NCBI GenBank assembly: GCA_002104895.1
Contig: MCFG01000051.1
Coordinates: 1 to 10,000 of the forward strand
Length of the DNA stretch: 10,000 bases
From: Anaeromyces robustus
Taxonomy: Eukaryota; Neocallimastigomycota; Neocallimastigomycetes; Neocallimastigales; Neocallimastigaceae
Direction: 5' to 3'
The notes below the pieces were generated by a model. The model had not been told where the DNA came from. It did no database searches and saw nothing but the letters and a program-made list of their open reading frames with translations. The position numbers and the translations under genes are program-made. How positions within the stretch are numbered: position 1 is the first letter of the stretch; each line of letters begins with the position of its first letter. Of the stretch, positions 1 through 9,085 are shown one piece after another.

Positions 1-60
1 ATTATTATTATAAATGAAAATGAATTATATTTTAATGTTAAAATTTAATATTAAATGATA

Positions 61-94
<34 letters not shown>

Positions 95-409
95 TTTATT
101 TTATTTTATTTTATTTGTATTTGTTTTTTTTTATTTTATTATTATTATTATTATTATTATTTTTTAAAGTGATAAGTTTCTTTTTTTTTTTTTAAATATT
201 ATTATTATAATTTTTTTTTCTTTTTTGTTATTTACAAAAGAAAATTATTATTTTATTATATATATTTTATATTAAAAAAAATTTTTTTTTTTTAAAAAGA
301 AATTTGAAAAAATATGAAAAAATTATTCTATTTTTTTTTTTTTTTTTAAAAAGTTAAAGGATTAAAATCGACTTTTATATAATTTATAATATTTATAAAA
401 AATGAATGG

Positions 410-445
<36 letters not shown>

Positions 446-539
446 CCTTTTAATTTTTTTTTATATGAACGCATGTATATGTGCTTGTTGATGTTTAATT
501 TTTTTTTTTTTCTTTTAGGTTTTTTTTTTAATTATTATT
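1..539. other. Gene-free AT-rich flank with long T tracts
   Basis: No open reading frame or RNA gene is visible. It contains T runs of 26 at 68-93, 17 at 331-347 and 30 at 412-441, plus TTA repeats around 135-162. The only less AT-biased words are short (around 360-373 and 467-492) and do not read as protein remnants. Confidence 0.6.
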
Positions 540-620
540 TGGTTAAAAAATAAAAAAAAAAAAAAAAAAAATTAAACTCTATATAGAATAAAATAAATTT
601 TTATTAATTTATTTATTTAT
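540..620 (-). terminator. Probable 3' UTR / polyadenylation region of the aminotransferase gene
   Basis: Directly after the TAA stop, the minus strand carries overlapping AATAAA hexamers at 621-616, 617-612, 613-608 and 605-600 (an ATAAATAAATAAAT tract). A T-rich tract on the minus strand (20 A residues on the plus strand, 552-571) follows. These are canonical eukaryotic poly(A)-signal words in the right place, but in DNA this AT-rich they occur often by chance. Confidence 0.35.
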
Positions 621-2582
621 TTATTGAGATTGTTTAAGATCTTTCCAGGCATTAATTAAAATATCAACCTTTTCTGGTGATCTAACAGCAATACGAACTT
701 TAGTGTATTCTTTATAACCATTCTTTCCTGGACGTACTGGAACACCAGCTTGACGAGCTTTTTCAGCTGCATCTTCAGCAGTAACTTCATCATGGAAATC
801 AATCCAAATCCAACTTAAAAAGTCTTCACCATCTAAATCCCATTTACCATTTTCACCTAAAATTGATTTTTCTAATTCTCTTAATTTTTCAATTTCACTA
901 GCTCTCCATTTTGGAGTTAATTCCCAAGTTTGGTTAAGGAATTCTTCTTCCTTTTCAGAACAAACAACTTCTAAGAAACGAAGAGCAGAAACATTAACAC
1001 TCCATGGAACTTGTAATTTCTTTAATTCACTAGCTAATTCAGCTGTTGGACAAAGAACAGAACCAAGTCTAATACCAGTACATGACCAAATCTTAGTCCA
1101 AGAATGCATAAGATAAACAGCAATGTTTCTAGTTTTATATAAGTTTTCAATCCATTCGGTTTGAGAAATTAAAGAATCAAGTTGGAATTTGTTTGAATGC
1201 CAAATTTGCATAGATTCATCAACCATAAAGACACTGTTATCAACAGCAGTTTCTTCAATATATTTCTTTAATTCTTCAATATGCATGTATGAACCAGTTG
1301 GATTGTTTGGATTGACTAAACAAGTAAGAGAAGCTGGTCTTGGATCATTATATGGAATAACTTCACGTTTATCAGCAATAGCAGAACGTTCGTATTCTTT
1401 GTATTGAACACGGTTTGGTCCTGGTTTCCAATAACCTCTTGGTGAAACTCTAGTAACAAGATCAATTAATTCGGAAGCACCATTACCAAGTAACATTCTA
1501 CTGTGAATATTTTCCCAATCTAAACCTAATTTAGCTGGTGCCATCCATTTAGCAAGATCACTCTTAGCTGGTTCTTGATCACCTGGTGGGTAGTGACCAC
1601 AGAAATTTAACTATTAGAATATTTAATTAATAAAATTATAATAAGGGATATAAAAATATTTTATGATTTCACGTTAATATATATTAATTGAAATATTATA
1701 AAAAAAATGTTATTTGAATTAATTATATACTAAATATTATTTTTTTATACTTCATATTTTATTATTTATTATATAATTATCATAATTAACATATTAAAAA
1801 TTAATGTTTATTTTTGAATTTTTATGAATCAATTAATATTATTATTATTATTATTATTACTATTATTATTAATATACTGCCCAAGTATATATTTTTATAT
1901 TTTAAAGATTATTTTATTAAAGATTATCATTTATAATAAACTATTATTTTTTTTTCTATTTTTATTTTGTAAAGTGTATTTTAATAATGTAAACAAACAC
2001 TTTATGTAATATTATCAATTAAAAATTGATAAGCATTTTTTTATAAAATATTTTAAATTTAGATATATTTTTTATCTTATCTTTTTTTTATCTTAATTTA
2101 TTTTCATCTTTTTTTTCTCTTCTTTAAACTTTTTTATTAATATAAAAATTATTATTTCAATTATTTTGATTTATCTTTTTCTATATTGTGTTTATTTCCA
2201 TTCGATTATTTTATTTTATTGTTTGAAAGATTATTTTTTTATTTATTCCCCCAAAATTTTTTCTCTCCCAGTAATGCTTTTTTTTTTTTTTTTTTTTTTT
2301 TAATTAAAATGATAATTATATATAATATTTCATTTAATAATAATTATTATAATTAATTGATATACATACAGCTTCCTTAGCAGCTTGTAAAGCATATTTT
2401 GGAGTACCTAAACCATTAGTTGTAACAGAAAAATCTTCAACAAAATTATCTAAAAACTTCCATTCTTGACCACCGTGATATTGTTGAGTTTTGGCATCCC
2501 AAACTTTTTCAGCAAGGGCACCGATAACTTTTTTTTCTTTAACTTCGTTGGTGTTGGTATTCTTTTCAGTAGTTGAAAGCAT
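621..2582 (-). CDS. PLP-dependent class I/II aminotransferase, HisC/CobD-like, two exons
   Basis: Predicted pyridoxal-phosphate enzyme of fold type I, probably transferring an amino group (or decarboxylating, as CobD does) on an amino-acid-like substrate. Exon 1 is 2582-2370 (71 codons) and exon 2 is 1610-621 (329 codons plus TAA), giving 400 residues. Seen in the protein: HGG at 36-38 and DFSVTTNGLGTP at 50-61 (the N-terminal HisC/CobD substrate-arm pattern, canonical DFSxNxNPLGPP), GNGASEL at 113-119 (cofactor-phosphate loop), NPNNPTG at 171-177 with the PLP-contacting Asn, VDE with Asp202, SWTK with the likely Schiff-base Lys244, GIRLG with Arg252, and KVRIAVR near 375-381 supplying the carboxylate-binding Arg. 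All key residues are present, so it looks functional. HisC/CobD proteins are usually about 350-370 residues; here about 30 extra polar residues precede the core and do not look like a signal peptide. The first ATG has an A-rich context (ACAAAATAAAA). The exact substrate cannot be read from sequence. The bacterial-type family suggests possible horizontal origin, which is inference. Confidence 0.88.
1611..2369 (-). other. Spliceosomal intron of the aminotransferase gene (759 nt, phase 0)
   Basis: The minus-strand donor GTATGT is at 2369-2364 and the acceptor CTAATAG ends at 1611. Splicing here joins GCT (Ala71) to TTA (Leu72) with no split codon and continues into NFCGHYPPGD, which matches the loop that follows the N-terminal arm in HisC/CobD proteins. 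Reading straight through exon 1 instead gives a short low-complexity tail and a stop at 2334. Reading exon 2 upstream meets an in-frame TAG exactly at the acceptor. The intron is very AT-rich, with a 24-T run at 2278-2301 and TTA repeats near 1835-1870. It also contains a small stem, TTATCAATT/AATTGATAA with a 3-nt loop, at 2012-2032. A possible branch site ATTAAC lies near 1674-1679, but this is weak. Confidence 0.85.
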
Positions 2583-2948
2583 TTTTATTTTGTATATATT
2601 TTATTTATGAATTAAAAAAAGGTAAAAAAAAAATTAAATAAAATAAATAATTTAAGAAAAGAGATAATTTATGCTTAATTTATTGTGATTATTTTAAATA
2701 AATATGTATATGTTAATATATATTTATGTTAAATATATATATTTTTTATTTTCTTCTTTTGTTTTATTTTATTATTAAAAAGTATTACAAAAGAATATAA
2801 TTTATATAATCTAATATTTTCAATTATATAAATTAAGTTTTTTTTTTTAAATTTTATAACTTATTTTTATGATTATAGAAAAATATTTTTAAATATTTGT
2901 AATAAAAGAGAAATTTTATGTTATATATCAAAAAAATTTTTTTTAATT

Positions 2949-2979
<31 letters not shown>

Positions 2980-3177
2980 CGTATATATTAAAATTCCGTA
3001 ATAAATTTAATAATAAATCAAAATTATTTAGAATTATTTTAATTAAATTTTTAATATATAAATAAATATACAAGTTATTAATAAATAAATAAATCTTAAT
3101 ATGATTATTAATATAAATAGATTAATCTATCAAATCAAATGCAAAATATATTAATGTATGAATAAATTATGTTTTAA
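2583..3177. other. Upstream flank of the aminotransferase gene, no gene seen
   Basis: Presumably contains the 5' UTR and promoter of the minus-strand gene starting at 2582. TATA-like words occur throughout, so no particular TATA box can be supported. A run of 29 T at 2951-2979 (oligo-A on the gene's sense strand) lies about 370 bp upstream of the start codon. Confidence 0.4.
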
Positions 3178-3206
3178 ATAAATTAATCAATAATTGATTA
3201 ATTTAT
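3178..3206. repeat. Perfect inverted repeat, 14-bp arms, 1-nt centre
   Basis: ATAAATTAATCAAT (3178-3191) is followed by a single A and its exact reverse complement (3193-3206). It can form a compact hairpin or cruciform. No transposon or gene context explains it. Confidence 0.7.
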
Positions 3207-4389
3207 ATAATAGAAAAATAAAAGAAAACATGAATAATAAAAAAATAAAAACGTCATAAGATAATATATTATATCAGGCATGATGAGAATATATTTAATT
3301 ATTATTATTATATTAATGAATATTTATATAATTATAATTATTTATTATAATAAAATATCTATTTTTATTTTAACTTTTTCGTAATTCTTTATTCCTTTGT
3401 TTTTTTTTTGTTTTTTCTGTATCCATAAATATATTATTATTATTATTATCGTTAATATTATAATTTTTATAATTTTTTTTTTGTTTATTACTATTATTTA
3501 GATTTAATGATATAATTTTTTAGATATTTATTTATTTATACATTTATTTATTTATTTATTTAGTTAATGAATGTAACTAATTATTATTATATTGTTGGCT
3601 TATTAGTTTTGTTTATTTCATTAACTCCCTTGTTTTACATATAATTCTTTTTTATACTATTTATTTATTTATTTATTTATTTATTATTTATTTATTTATT
3701 TATTTATTTATTATTATTTATTTATTATTTGATTTTATTAGTATTAATTATGCCATCACTTATTTGTTTATTATTTACTTATTAATTAATTTATTATTAA
3801 TTTATCCTCTTTTTTTTTCTTATTATTACATATTTATTTAGATTATAATTATTCATTCACTTATCTATTTGTTTTTTGTGATAATTTAAAAATTTCAATA
3901 AATTCGTTAAATTGATTCATATATTATTTATATATTATATAATAAATTAATATATTATAGTATGAAAAAAATTTTTTTTGTGTAAATTATTATATATTAT
4001 TATATATTACTATATTATATTGCATAAAATATAATATATTCCAATAATAAATGAATATATCAATGACAATGAAAGGAAATAAATTCTATTAGATTTATTA
4101 ATTGTAATTATATAATGTAACATATATACTGTAATTACTCTATAATGTAACAGATATATTGTATATAATATAATATATACAATGTAATATAATATAATAT
4201 AAAATAATATAATATAATATATATTTTTTAAAAGATTAATTGATCAATATATATAAAAAAACAACTTTTTGAATATAATATTAAAAAATAAATTTTTGAT
4301 TATAGTATTTTTACTTTTAGATTATATATTTTATATAATAATTATTATAAATTCTTATAAACTATAGACAAAATATAATGCGTTTGATG
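3207..4389. other. Intergenic AT-rich stretch with TTTA arrays and short tandem repeats
   Basis: No coding potential seen. It includes TTTA arrays at about 3523-3562 and 3657-3730, an imperfect 30-bp tandem pair starting TATAATGTAACA at 4111 and 4141, and ATAAT pentamer repeats at about 4160-4222. Confidence 0.6.
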
Positions 4390-4453
4390 ATAACTGTTTT
4401 CTTTTTTAAAATTAAAAAAACTTTTTTTTAATTTTAAAAAAGAAAACAGTTAT
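4390..4453. repeat. Near-perfect 64-bp palindrome (31-bp arms, 2-nt spacer)
   Basis: The arm at 4390-4420 begins ATAACTGTTTTC and is exactly reverse-complementary to 4423-4453, which ends GAAAACAGTTAT. Only CT (4421-4422) separates them. As RNA the stem would extend outward by several pairs if G-U pairs are allowed (4386-4389 with 4454-4457). No terminal direct repeat or coding content is evident. It may be a hairpin-type MITE remnant, a hairpin RNA, or a structure made by replication-slippage inversion. Confidence 0.85.
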
Positions 4454-5290
4454 TATTAAAAAAGTATTTTCATTAATATATTGGAATATAAAAATACATA
4501 TTGTAATGTAATATATTATCAATTAATAAAATTAATATTGTAAATCTATAGTTTTTATAATGGATATAAAATTGATTATATTATTGAATATAATATATAT
4601 AATATTAATAGTATCATGATATATATTAAAATATATTATATATAATTATTATTTAATTAATAATATATATAAATTATATTAATCCAATAGCTTATAATAT
4701 TTGTGTAATGGAAAATATATATATTTTAATTATAATTTAATAATATATTATAAATATAATATAATAATATATGTAATATATTGTAATATATTATAATATA
4801 TTAAATAATAAAAAAAAGGAATAATAGAATAATTTAACATATGAAAATAATATGGAATAAAAAATGTTAAAATAAATAAATAAAAATTATTGTAAATTAA
4901 TGAATTTGTATCTGGATTTTCTAAATTTATTATTTATATTTATAAATAAATAATATATAATTTATTTAATTAAATATTTTATATTTATTTATTTATTCAA
5001 TATTAAATTATCTATTATTTATTAAATATTATTTAATTTCACGTTTTTAATTATTCAAAAATGGTAAAATAAAAAAACAAAAAAAAAACAAAAAAAAACG
5101 AAAAACAAAACTTTTTTATATTGTTTTATTATTAAACAAAAGTATTAATATATTAATTTTATTTATCATAAGGATAATATAAAGTAAACCCTTCTTTTTT
5201 TAAACTTCATATTTCAGATGTTTATGTAATCTGTTTTTTTAATTAGTAATATTGACATCGTTGATTAAATATAATCTCAATCTAATAATA
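4454..5290. other. Intergenic AT-rich stretch, nothing recognisable
   Basis: Mostly alternating TA words and short ATAAT-type repeats (for example 4735-4808), with A-rich C/G-interrupted runs at 5071-5110. All frames are closed by frequent stops. No RNA gene or element ends were seen. Confidence 0.55.
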
Positions 5291-5338
5291 GTAATAATTA
5301 TACTAATAATATATTATTAGTATAATAATTATTATTAC
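5291..5338. repeat. Inverted repeat around a 20-bp perfect palindrome
   Basis: The centre ACTAATAATATATTATTAGT (5302-5321) is a perfect palindrome. Pairing continues without a mismatch to 5297-5326, then resumes with an offset out to GTAATAAT on the left and ATTATTAC on the right (5291-5338). Confidence 0.65.
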
Positions 5339-5579
5339 CAGACAAAATTTTTCAAATATTTTTATTATAAATTATCTATAAATTATTAATAAATTCTATT
5401 ATTATTCAACTAGTAAACCAAATAATTTCTTACAGAATAATTAGGTTTAGGGGGAATGCTGTCAAGAATATATATTAAATGTATTTGAATGTAATATTTT
5501 TAATATTTAAGCCACATTGTATTAATATAAATGCATGTAATGTATATAGTTCAAATATTTATAACTTTTTATTATATAA
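5339..5579. other. Intergenic stretch, no gene seen
   Basis: Slightly more complex than its neighbours (for example GGTTTAGGGGGAATGC near 5444), but no open frame or known RNA structure is apparent. Confidence 0.4.
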
Positions 5580-5584
5580 ATAAT

Positions 5585-5670
5585 AATACATAATAAATAA
5601 TAAATAATAAATAATAAATAATAAATAATAAATAATAAATGATAAATGATAAATAATAAATAATAATAAT
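5585..5670. repeat. 7-bp tandem repeat (AATAAAT-type)
   Basis: A run of AATAAAT heptamers, with two AATGATAAATGAT-type variants near 5637-5650, directly precedes the trinucleotide array. The period of 7 shows it is not part of a reading frame. Confidence 0.8.
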
Positions 5671-5719
5671 AATGATAATAATATTAGTAATAAGTAATAA
5701 TAGTAATAACAACAACATA

Positions 5720-5960
<241 letters not shown>

Positions 5961-6081
5961 TATTAATAATAATAATAAACTCATAAAATTAATGGTCTTC
6001 ATTATTAATAATCTTTATTTTTTTTTTTTTTTACATTTCTTCATCTTTTTGAGTGTTCTTAGTGTATTTAATATAAAAAAA

Positions 6082-6384
6082 GGGCAGTTAAATCGATTTA
6101 TGATTATATAACAGAAAAAAAAGGCTTTGGTAATTTATATATTATATGATTAAAATGCTCAACATATAAATTTGTATAAAATAATAATTATCAATACAAA
6201 ATATATAACTAATATATGTTAATATGTTTTATAATAATATAATCTTATATGTAAAGGTATATTATTTTATATATAAAAATATTAAAGTAATTTAAATAGA
6301 ATTATATAAAGTTTGGGGTTAATTAATATTTTTATATTTTGAAATTGATTTATATTAAATTAAAGAAAAAAAATTTAACTGCCC
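6082..6384. mobile_element. Possible 303-bp MITE-like element with 12-bp terminal inverted repeats
   Basis: GGGCAGTTAAAT at 6082-6093 is matched by its exact reverse complement ATTTAACTGCCC at 6373-6384. The interior has no open frame. An 8-bp word TTTAATAT occurs just outside both ends (6067-6074 and 6389-6396) but not immediately adjacent, so a true target-site duplication is unproven. A third end-like copy, ATTTAACTGCCT, is at 7770-7781. The four G/C positions make chance recurrence unlikely at this composition. The element class cannot be assigned. Confidence 0.4.
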
Positions 6385-6427
6385 ATATTTTAATATTGTG
6401 TATAATTAATTAAATAAATCAATCAGT

Positions 6428-6429
6428 AA

Positions 6430-6468
<39 letters not shown>

Positions 6469-6485
6469 GTAAATAAATAAATAAA
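6428..6485. repeat. AAAT tetranucleotide microsatellite
   Basis: Roughly 14 AAAT units with one GTAAAT interruption near 6468. A short inverted repeat, ATTTGTTA/TAACAAAT with a 3-nt spacer, follows at 6513-6531. Confidence 0.85.
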
Positions 6486-6531
6486 TTAATAATAAAAAAT
6501 AATTATTTATTTATTTGTTATATTAACAAAT

Positions 6532-6770
6532 GTTACAGTTAATTATTTGATTAATTAAATTGTATACATTTTCATATGATAATTTTTTTTAGAATAAATA
6601 GTAATAATTAATAATATATAAATATAAATTATATTAATATAATTATAATTTGGTAAACTATATTAATATTAATTTTTAAAAGGATTAATGGAAAAATGGC
6701 AAAGCATATATTCATTTTTATAATATTCATATGAAAAGTTTCTAATAATTAACACATTACAAACTATTCA
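6532..6770. other. Intergenic AT-rich stretch, nothing recognisable
   Basis: Stops are frequent in all frames. No repeat longer than common AT words was noticed. Confidence 0.4.
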
Positions 6771-6856
6771 TATAAAAATAAAAAAATAATAAAAAATAAT
6801 AAATATTGATACATATTTCAATTTCTATTATTTTTTATTATTTTTTTATTTTTATA
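6771..6856. repeat. Long inverted repeat, 31-bp perfect arms, 24-nt loop
   Basis: 6771-6801 (begins TATAAAAATAAAAAAATAAT) is exactly reverse-complementary to 6826-6856. The loop is 6802-6825. Outside the stem, ATTACAA (about 6755-6761) and TTGTAAT (about 6859-6865) pair again after a few mismatches, so the folded unit may be about 110 bp. No internal frame is present. Confidence 0.8.
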
Positions 6857-7025
6857 AGTTGTAATTATATATATTTATATATAATATATATATTAGATAT
6901 ATATTAACTATATTATTATGATGACAGGTTCATAATTTTTTTATTTAAGAAATATAAATATTCTTTATTTTTGTTATTTAATATTATTATATATATTCTG
7001 ATTAATGATCGTATGAATAAAAGAT

Positions 7026-7065
7026 AGTTAACAGATAGTCTTAATCTAAGATTATCTATTTAACT
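7026..7065. repeat. Imperfect hairpin
   Basis: AGTTAACAGATAGTCTTA (7026-7043) faces TAAGATTATCTATTTAACT (7047-7065), with one transition, one bulge and one further mismatch around a 3-nt loop. More complex in sequence than the surrounding TA runs. Confidence 0.5.
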
Positions 7066-7357
7066 CAATTTTTTGTATTACATATTCACTTTAAAATTTG
7101 CATATTTTATTATTCTAATAGTTTTAATATAAATTTGTTATATATTCATATCTATGTATATTTTATACCTAATCAAGAAGAAATAAATTGTAATAGCTAC
7201 TATAGTTCAGCTGATTTTTTTCTGGAATGAAAGAAAAATGCACCCATGATATGAAAATATAAAAAAATGTTCAGACAAAAGATACTATTCCAATATATTA
7301 TATTTTAATGATAATTCTGTTTTAATTGATTTAAATATAGTAGAATAAAGACAAATC

Positions 7358-7389
7358 AAACGCCATCATTATTAATAATGATGACGTTT
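7358..7389. repeat. 32-bp palindrome with one mismatched pair
   Basis: The perfect core CATCATTATTAATAATGATG (7364-7383) is flanked by a C/A mismatch and then AAACG/CGTTT. The arms are contiguous with no loop. Confidence 0.75.
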
Positions 7390-8072
7390 TATGTAAATAT
7401 AATAGTAATAATAGATTTATAAATAAATAAATATATAAATACATAAGTAAATAAATAAATAATATTAATAATAATGATAATATATTAATATTATTATTAA
7501 TATATCATTAATTTTAGCTTTTTTTTTATTTTTATTTTTTCACATCTTAATAAATAATAAGGATAATTGATGTAAAAAAGAACCCAGATTTTAAGAATAT
7601 GTTATATATTAATTTATATATTAATATATACATAATTAAATTGTTATATAAAAGAAAAAGATGGTCATAATAAAAAGATTTATGGAAAAATAAAACAAGA
7701 ATTTGAAATATATAATTATTCTTTATTATTTTTTATATATATTATAATAGTTTATTGTTATAAATAAAAATTTAACTGCCTATTTTTAATTGATCTCTAT
7801 CATATTCTTATAAAAGTGTAACTTATTCTCTATATTTATATATTTATTAATTTATTAATTTATTCCACTAAAAATTTTTAAAAATTATGTTTTGACAAAT
7901 GAAATTTAAATTTTAATATAGCTTATATATATATTTATAAAGTTTTTTTTTTTTTTTTTTTTTTTTCACATATTATGTATTTTATATTTAATTATAATTC
8001 AATATTTTAAAATTAATTACATATATATTTAATATATAATGATATTAATAATATTTAATAATTAAAATAATT
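7390..8072. other. Intergenic AT-rich stretch, no gene seen
   Basis: Contains the isolated end-like word ATTTAACTGCCT at 7770-7781 and a run of 24 T at 7943-7966. No open frames beyond chance. Confidence 0.45.
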
Positions 8073-8138
8073 ATTAGTATAGTATAAATTACTGAGTAGT
8101 ATAGTATTAGTATAGTATAAATTACTGAGTAGTATAGT
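8073..8138. repeat. 33-bp tandem duplication
   Basis: The 33-bp unit starting ATTAGTATAGTATAAATTAC occurs at 8073-8105 and again, identically, at 8106-8138. Its length equals that of the coding minisatellite 500 bp away, but the sequence is unrelated. Confidence 0.85.
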
Positions 8139-8485
8139 ATAATAATTATATAGTAATATTATAACTAAATAATATAAATAATTATGTATTGATAATTTTT
8201 ATAATTTAATTATTATTATCTAAGAATTTAAATTTCAATAATTTTAAGTTTTTAGTTATGAAATCTAATACAAACTGTTTCGTTTAAAAAGTTCTATATT
8301 AAGTGTTTCATAATAAATAGTAGGTGAAAATAATATTTATGATTCTCTAAGTTCATTGTTTTAATTACTTAATATTAATATATAAATTTCCTTTTATAAT
8401 TTTAAGTTTCTTTAAAAGACTAGAATTTTAAGTAGACAAAATTAATTAAAATATTTAATTATTCAGAAACAATACTATTAAAAGA
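8139..8485. other. 3' flank of the decayed minus-strand gene
   Basis: No protein remnant recognised. It lies downstream of the last readable stop (TAA at 8488-8486) of the broken gene, so it is probably its former 3' flank. Confidence 0.35.
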
Positions 8486-8651
8486 TTAAATTTGATAATA
8501 ACTTGAATCTCTAATGTTAAAATATCTATATAAATCAATTGTGAATATTCTTCTTGAGATAATGGTATTGCTATTAATCATTTGATTTTTATTTATTTTC
8601 ATTTGATTAGTTCCTTCAATATTTAAATCTTTTTCATTAACATACATTAAA

Positions 8652-9085
8652 TAATTACAAACAATTTGAATATTTGATATAATATAATTAGAAACTATTT
8701 GAATATTTGATATAATATAATTAGAAACTATTTGAATATTTGATATAATATAATTAGAAACTATTTGAATATTTGATATAATATAATTAGAAACTATTTG
8801 AATATTTGATATAATATAATTAGAAACTATTTGAATATTTGATATAATATAATTTGATGTTGTTTTACCAATAACTCCAATGGGAATTTTGGGGTTAGAT
8901 GCTGTTAATAAGAGCTTAACTGCTTATAATCAATTTACAGAAGGAACTTCGGTATTGAACTATAAAAGAACTTTTGATCTTGCTAAAAAAGGCTTTAAGC
9001 AGCTAAAGAATATCATAAAAAATCCTAAAAATTTCTTTACATAATTAGAAACTATTTGAATATTTGATATAATATAATTAGAAAC
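8652..9085 (-). repeat. 33-bp minisatellite encoding an 11-residue repeat, split by an insertion
   Basis: Units start at 8652 (a diverged edge copy), 8685, 8718, 8751, 8784 and 8817. A further copy is split (8850-8854, resuming at 9042-9074), and a partial one at 9075-9085 ends in unique sequence. The complete copies from 8685 are identical. The period is a multiple of three, and the minus strand reads as repeated NIQIVSNYIIS without a stop, passing in frame into the unique C-terminal block, so the repeat probably arose inside a coding region. Near-perfect identity indicates recent expansion or homogenisation. Confidence 0.9.
8855..9040 (+). mobile_element. 186-bp foreign-looking insert, open through 62 codons, in the minisatellite
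   Basis: It interrupts one 33-bp unit and is flanked by a direct repeat ATAATT (8849-8854 and 9041-9046), as a target-site duplication or microhomology would leave. About 55 of 186 bases are G or C (about 30%), well above the flanks. The plus strand reads without a stop from 8856 for 62 codons, beginning DVVLPITPMGILGLDAV and ending KNPKNFF plus Thr, with TAA (9042-9044) supplied by the repeat itself. The other frames I checked on the minus strand contain stops. An upstream TAA (8850-8852) and the only Met at residue 9 mean it is not a complete gene. The C-terminal half is Lys-rich and amphipathic (LAKKGFKQLKNIIKN). Origin unknown: a captured gene or transcript fragment, a non-autonomous element piece, or an assembly chimera. 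No function is claimed. Confidence 0.6.

Noticed and set aside
1189-1407. 72-codon plus-strand frame
   Set aside because: Antisense shadow of the conserved aminotransferase exon, which has clear family motifs.
621-1544. Aminotransferase starting at the internal Met of exon 2 (307 residues)
   Set aside because: It would lack the N-terminal substrate arm. Exon 1 plus a clean GT-AG intron supplies that arm in frame.
1824-2009. 61-codon plus-strand frame starting MNQLI followed by poly-Leu
   Set aside because: It lies inside the aminotransferase intron and is made of TTA repeats; no support as a gene.
2012-2032. Small stem TTATCAATT/AATTGATAA as a terminator
   Set aside because: It lies within an intron of a eukaryotic gene and is short and AT-only; chance is a sufficient explanation.
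5440-5460. Telomere-like TTAGG...TTTAGGGGG word
   Set aside because: A single short match with no tandem TTAGGG units; internal position.
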